From the NCBI GenBank assembly GCA_021781255.1, contig JAJXXG010000499.1:1-7228 (forward strand): a stretch of DNA of 7,228 nt, in the 5' to 3' direction. How positions within the stretch are numbered: the stretch's first letter is position 1; each line of letters starts with the position of its first letter. Under the pieces are notes generated by a model that was not told the origin of the DNA, ran no database searches, and was given only the letters and a program-made list of their open reading frames with translations. Of the stretch, positions 5,630 to 7,228 are shown piece after piece. The stretch is from Acidobacteriota bacterium. Lineage in GTDB: Bacteria > Acidobacteriota > Terriglobia > Terriglobales > Acidobacteriaceae. Position numbers and translations under genes: made by a program.

Positions 5630-6805
5630 TCGTCTACGACTTTGATTCTCAAGCCTTTGCGGCGTCCACTGGTGACAAGGATGGCTTCAAGTTCGCCGCG
5701 CTTTACACGTTGCAACACGGTCTGACGCGAGACGCCCAGTTTCATGGTTGTCTCCAGCATAGGCAGATACTCCGGTGGAGCCTGGGGAGCGATGCGTGCT
5801 CGTAGTTGTTCGGTGATACGGATCTGCCACGGCGCGCCAGGAGTAACCTGTTCACCGGCGATGAAGCCTTCAGCCAGCCAGCGATGGATGGTAGAAGTGT
5901 TCATGCCAAGGATTTGCGCGGCCTTGTGGATGGAGACAACTTCGCCCTGCGGAGGCTCAGCGGATGGCTGAAAACGTGGGATGCCGCGGTAGCGGCGCAA
6001 ACTGCCGACTTGATTGGCGGTAAAGCGTTCCCCGCTGGCCGTCTTACGCCCCTGACGATTCAGGATGCCGGCGATGACCTCATCGGAATAGAGCGCCGCC
6101 AGGCGGGGAAGCAGCGAGAGTGTGTCTTCACTTGTGCGACGGCCGCGCGGCTGAGAGCGTGGCAGGGGAAGATCGATCTCGGCCAGTTCGCCGCCGCGCC
6201 AGCGCAGCGTCAGATGGGCCCGATGTTCGGGACGATAAACAGCTACGATTACTTCTTCCAGAAGCGTACGCAAGAGTTCTTTGCGATCTCGATCCGTAGT
6301 GGTGGGTGCCGACCAGACCTTGCGGAGATCAGAGCCCAGAGCACGGAGTCTGTTGTTTTCTTCCGGGTTGAGTGTACGTGGACGTTGTTGTTGCCGGCGC
6401 TCCAGTTCGGCTTCAGCAGCTGCCAGATCGCGCAGCCGTTTCTCCCACTCGGTCTCCAGTCCGCGCGCTATCAGCCGGTTCTCCGGCTCCACGGCGCGAT
6501 ACTGGCGCTCGGCGCGTTCCGCTTCGTAGCGCGCACGTTCCACGGCAAGCCGCCACTGGCTGAGCGCGGCATCGTGATCGGCTTCCAGTTGCCGCATCGC
6601 CTGTTCGGTAGCTTCTACCGCAGCCGGCGTCAACGCCCTGAGAAAAACTTCCGTCACCGCATGGTCGATCTGGATGGCACCGACGTTGAGGCAGTAAATG
6701 CCTTGTCCCCGGACGATATCTTTGCCCGAGCAGTGATAGCCAGGCGACGAGTTTCGGCCTTGATAATGCGTGTGCAGACCGGCCACACTTGCCACAGATG
6801 GCCAG
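5599..6805 (-). pseudogene. Large serine recombinase, C-terminal part, frameshifted
   Basis: Minus-strand C-terminal region of a large serine recombinase (site-specific integrase type). In order: a zinc-ribbon with LAICGKCGR (6805-6779), a shift at about 6778 where one extra base must be skipped, then LHTHYQGRNSSPGYHCSGKD and GIYCLNVG, giving the CxxC...C...C set. Next is a long coiled coil (about 6640-6380; QWRLAVERARYEAERAERQY and EWEKRLRDLAAAEAEL), then three helix-turn-helix-like segments: EVIAGILNRQGRKTASGE, SIHKAAQILGMNTSTIHRWL (about 5940-5870) and MKLGVSRQTVLQRVKRGELE (about 5745-5690). It ends at a TGA at 5601-5599. About 400 residues remain; the resolvase catalytic domain with its Ser and the Recombinase domain, normally some 250-300 residues, are absent. 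The frame stays open to 7062, but that upstream part is another gene's shadow. It may still be translated as a DNA-binding fragment, but it cannot recombine DNA. Confidence 0.85.
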
Positions 6806-7228
6806 ACTGATATCCGCCGCGTACCTCTTGAGCCGCTTAACCCACGCAGACGTTCTACCGAAAGCATCGAATTCCTGGATGATCGGCAGGTCGACGTTGA
6901 CCTCCGGGGTATAGCGCGGACCAGCGGTATCGATAGCTTCTTGAAGCCTCTTTTCGAACCAACTCGAATCGAATACCGATGCATCGAACCAAAACCTTGC
7001 AAGACCTGCATTGGATGTCTGGGCAAGTCTATCGAGCATCTCGTGACTGCCCCACCATACAAACTCGACTGTCATACCCCTTTCAGTGGCCCAACCAGAC
7101 CATTCGTCACGTGACCGAGCCACTTTTTGTAAGCGCTCGTTTGCCCCTCGAGTCTGGCATCCGACAGGTCTATGGGTACGGAAACGTGGTAGAGCTTCAA
7201 CCGGGGATGCTTGTCCAACGCGGTTTTG
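6806..7228 (-). pseudogene. Fragment of a large nuclease-STAND-like NTPase (defence-type)
   Basis: The gene enters from beyond the right edge on the minus strand. From 7227 the reading is KTALDKHPRLKLYHVSVPID, LSDARLEGQTSAYKKW (to 7120), then one base is missing and the next frame continues ARSRDEWSGWATERGMTVEF, VWWGSHEMLDRLAQ, FWFDASVFDSSWF, GPRYTPEVNVDLPI and FDAFGRTSAWVKRLKRY to about 6806. I remember this combination (ALxxHPxLxxYxVxxPxDLSDxR, WWGSHEL, GPRYTPEVxVxLPIA) from the segment linking a restriction-like nuclease domain to the ATPase core in large NTPases of the AVAST/nuclease-STAND type; this is inference, not a search result. The P-loop and sensor repeats would lie after 6806 but are replaced by the recombinase tail, so the gene is truncated. 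Confidence 0.5.

Noticed and set aside
5806..6810. 334-codon open frame on the plus strand
   Set aside because: It is antisense to the serine recombinase tail and shows no recognisable domain.
6779..7062. N-terminal extension of the recombinase reading frame
   Set aside because: These codons lie out of phase with the NTPase text on the same strand and look random. The true upstream zinc-ribbon residues are in the neighbouring frame.
1..7228. CRISPR array, tRNA or rRNA genes
   Set aside because: I saw no regularly spaced direct repeats, no cloverleaf-like sequence and no rRNA signature.

Overview
This window is a mobile-element graveyard that surrounds one small pair of intact metabolic genes. 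Parts of at least six mobile or mobile-associated genes can be recognised, and only one element, an IS3-family insertion sequence, is complete. The rest are truncated, frameshifted or stopped, and several were cut by one another. The GC-rich, soil-bacterium style of the sequences would fit Acidobacteriota or Pseudomonadota, but nothing in the window fixes the taxon. The methyltransferase/glycosyltransferase pair looks less GC-rich than the elements around it.

Layout. Bases 8-1284 are a complete IS3-family (IS407-like) element with imperfect 44-bp inverted repeats, a TAAC target duplication, orfA, an A AAA AAC slippery site and orfB with a full DDE triad. Bases about 1303-2067 hold two fused transposase remnants: the 3' end of an IS4/IS5-type gene, then most of the catalytic domain of an IS630-type gene that carries a frameshift and an in-frame TGA at a conserved Trp. 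A 223-bp spacer with a strong hairpin leads to the cargo: a SAM-dependent methyltransferase (2291-3052) and a family-2 glycosyltransferase (about 3215-4252), both intact, probably from a cell-surface glycan cluster.

After a short spacer, a minus-strand IS66-type transposase tail (4380-4607), also with a TGA at a conserved Trp, is cut by a plus-strand group II intron. The intron keeps its 5' RNA domains and the N-terminal 190 or so residues of its reverse transcriptase (from 5012), and it breaks off at about 5578, just after the first catalytic Asp. There it meets the minus-strand C-terminal 400 residues of a large serine recombinase (5599 to about 6805), which lacks its catalytic domain. That gene is joined in turn to a frameshifted fragment (about 6806-7228) resembling the region after the nuclease domain of large nuclease-STAND NTPases of the kind seen in antiviral defence islands.

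How it fits together. The only proteins likely to be made and active are the IS3 transposase, the methyltransferase and the glycosyltransferase. The others record layered insertions and deletions. I see no intact new system. The most interesting leads are the recombinase/NTPase junction, which suggests a wrecked defence island, and several unusually strong hairpins.
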